Origin: Echinostoma caproni | Lineage: Eukaryota; Platyhelminthes; Trematoda; Plagiorchiida; Echinostomatidae | Assembly: GCA_900618425.1 (NCBI GenBank) | Contig: UZAN01048715.1 | Coordinates: forward strand, 1 to 18,995 | DNA: 18,995 nucleotides | Direction of reading: 5' to 3' | In this document: positions 17,881 through 18,995 of the stretch, one piece after another | Numbering within the stretch: the stretch's first letter is position 1 | How the letters are laid out: every line of letters starts with the position of its first letter | The notes under the pieces: generated by a model | Databases searched by the model: none | The model's input: only the letters and a program-made list of their open reading frames with translations | What the model was told of the DNA's origin: nothing | Program-made: the position numbers and the translations under genes

Positions 17881-18071
17881 CGAATTGCCATTCATGTTTT
17901 TTCAGCTGTCGTCTTCAATGATAGTGAGTCAGTTATTTTTTGGCTCCATAGAAACGAAGGGAGACACAGTTGACTATCTGTTAACTCCAATCGAAAGGCT
18001 ATCATCGAATCAGGTCTTTCATGCAGGTTACTGGCTCTCTTGCCACAATCCTACTGGGCTGGATTGATAGC

Positions 18072-18382
18072 TCACAGTTACTTGCAAGTAGTGGTGTGGG
18101 TTAATTGATATTGATTCGAACTGTCCTTCGGACTTCAGCTTCACGCACAATCTTCAGTGGTAACACACACGCCCTTCATGTGATGAGTTCGGAGTTCAAA
18201 GCCCGGACGTTGGAGATACAATACTGATGATGAGCTCTAACGGGAGCGAAACTCCAGTGTAGTGCTTCCGAGTGTATGGGTGACTGGATGAACTGAGGAG
18301 TGTGCGTGAAGGTGAAGTCCGAAGGATAATCAATTCAAATCAATATCAATTAGCTTATACCACTACTCACAAGTGGGTGTGA
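18072..18382 (+). mobile_element. Hammerhead-bearing SINE-like repeat, copy 2, enclosed by inverted arms
   Basis: The centre (about 18149-18301) matches copy 1 from the B-box-like GGAGTTCAAAGCCCGG (18191-18206) through the ribozyme to GGATGAACTGAGGAG; the A-box half is eroded. The flanks 18072-18148 and 18302-18382 are inverted repeats of about 75 bases, sharing AGTAGTGGT, AATTGATATTGAT, CCTTCGGACTTCA and TTCACGCAC in order, with small gaps. Copy 1 has only the downstream arm, so the upstream arm is extra. Confidence 0.68.
18218..18265 (+). ncRNA. Hammerhead ribozyme (type I layout), copy 2
   Basis: CUGAUGA (18224-18230), an extra UGA (18231-18233), stem II GCUC-UAACGG-GAGC (perfect 4 bp, 18234-18247), GAAA (18248-18251), C-UCCA-G minimal stem III (18252-18257), then UG in place of UH (18258-18259), then UAGUGC (18260-18265) for stem I. 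The upstream stem I strand here is ACAAUA with two mismatches; copy 1 keeps GCACUA, which pairs fully with UAGUGC. The G at the cleavage base predicts poor or no cutting in this copy. Confidence 0.6.
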
Positions 18383-18995
18383 TTTAAAAATGCGAAAATT
18401 GCAACAAGCGGTATCTCCAGCATCGTTCTGTCAATCTAGTTAAGGTTTTATCTTAAAGCTTTGGACAGTGCAACCGAGAAGGCAGTATTATCGTTCCAGA
18501 CTGGTTGGTGAACAGTAATTTGTTCTACTCAATTCCTCTGCAAAGCGCCTCCTATGAGACATTAAATGTGACGAGATAATATAGCATTATTTTTGGCCAG
18601 TCGTATTAACCAGTTCATACTACATACATCGAACCGTTGCCAGACTATTACAGTGTTGAAGTTGTCTTGAGCAATAAGTTTGCCCCGTCTTTGGCCACTG
18701 CCTTCCCGTGGCGAAGGTGTTTTGCACGAAAGTAAGGAGGAAAAGCCAATATTGGGGGCTATAACCGGGTTGGTGAACCACTAGCAGTTCACCTAGGGAG
18801 TTGGCTAAAAACCCTGATTCCAAACCAACCTAGAGGGGGCGTACGAACCACACCAACACCTTTCCGGTTGTGGCAATGGTCACCGACTCGATTGGGCATC
18901 GAGTTGTGTTGAGCACCTTGGACGTCTGACCCTGTCCGAAGGGTGTATGATCCGATGAACTGGACACCGGCTCCCAATGGATTGCGGTTTTCGTA
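18383..18995. other. Stretch with no recognised gene
   Basis: A 7-bp inverted repeat GGTGAAC/GTTCACC lies at about 18773-18794. The right end might belong to the 5' part of a LINE, but I see no decisive motif. Confidence 0.35.

Noticed and set aside
18620..18823. 67-codon - frame as a gene or LINE 5' region
   Set aside because: Vague resemblance to repeat-derived proteins only; no motif that would settle it.

Overview
This window looks like accessory, repeat-filled DNA from a metazoan nuclear genome, most likely a parasitic flatworm (digenean trematode). The reasons are intron-containing gene structure with an AATAAA signal, dense tRNA-headed short repeats, decayed LINE (non-LTR retrotransposon) pieces of a type I know from trematode genomes, and hammerhead-ribozyme-bearing SINE-like repeats resembling the schistosome Sm-alpha family. 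The organism call is inference; no species-diagnostic gene is present. There are no bacterial operons, CRISPR arrays or intact mobile-element genes. Two ambiguous bases (n) lie at 5013 and 6940.

Layout. 1-417 (-) is the end of a LINE endonuclease domain and its linker, running off the left edge. 418-1870 has open frames I cannot name. 1875-2692 is a cluster of three different tRNA-derived short repeats. 2811-4740 holds decayed LINE fragments (C-terminal 3197-3400 on -, linker 3951-4145 on -, endonuclease 4490-4740 on +) plus a dispersed repeat. 5343-6396 (-) is the only convincing host gene piece: a terminal exon of a Ser/Asn-rich protein of unknown function, with a 3' splice site, a stop and a poly(A) signal, and a possible 37-base mini-intron that would change its C-terminus. 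6497-7448 holds a second dispersed-repeat copy and a frameshifted LINE C-terminal region. 7771-9700 holds two more SINE copies and a hammerhead-core-like repeat. 10006-10500 (+) is a dead reverse transcriptase split by a short insertion with a 9-base target duplication; that insertion carries a degenerate hammerhead-like fold.

11031-15143 is the most striking block: about 4.1 kb of nearly identical higher-order repeats (1381, 1158 and 1381 bp) built from tRNA-like modules on the - strand. Most modules are cut to T-arm plus anticodon arm at a spacing of about 60 bases; a few are complete, with A box, B box and a T-run terminator. A single older copy of the parent unit lies at 2141-2442.

15144-17650 is mostly unassigned. 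17655-17880 (-) and 18072-18382 (+) are two copies of a tRNA-headed repeat, each with a recognisable hammerhead ribozyme; both carry an extra UGA triplet in the core, and the second is enclosed by inverted arms of about 75 bases. 18383-18995 is unassigned.

The parts do not form a pathway. They record successive waves of Pol III-type and LINE-type repeats inserted into and around one host gene, followed by recent local amplification of one tRNA-derived family.
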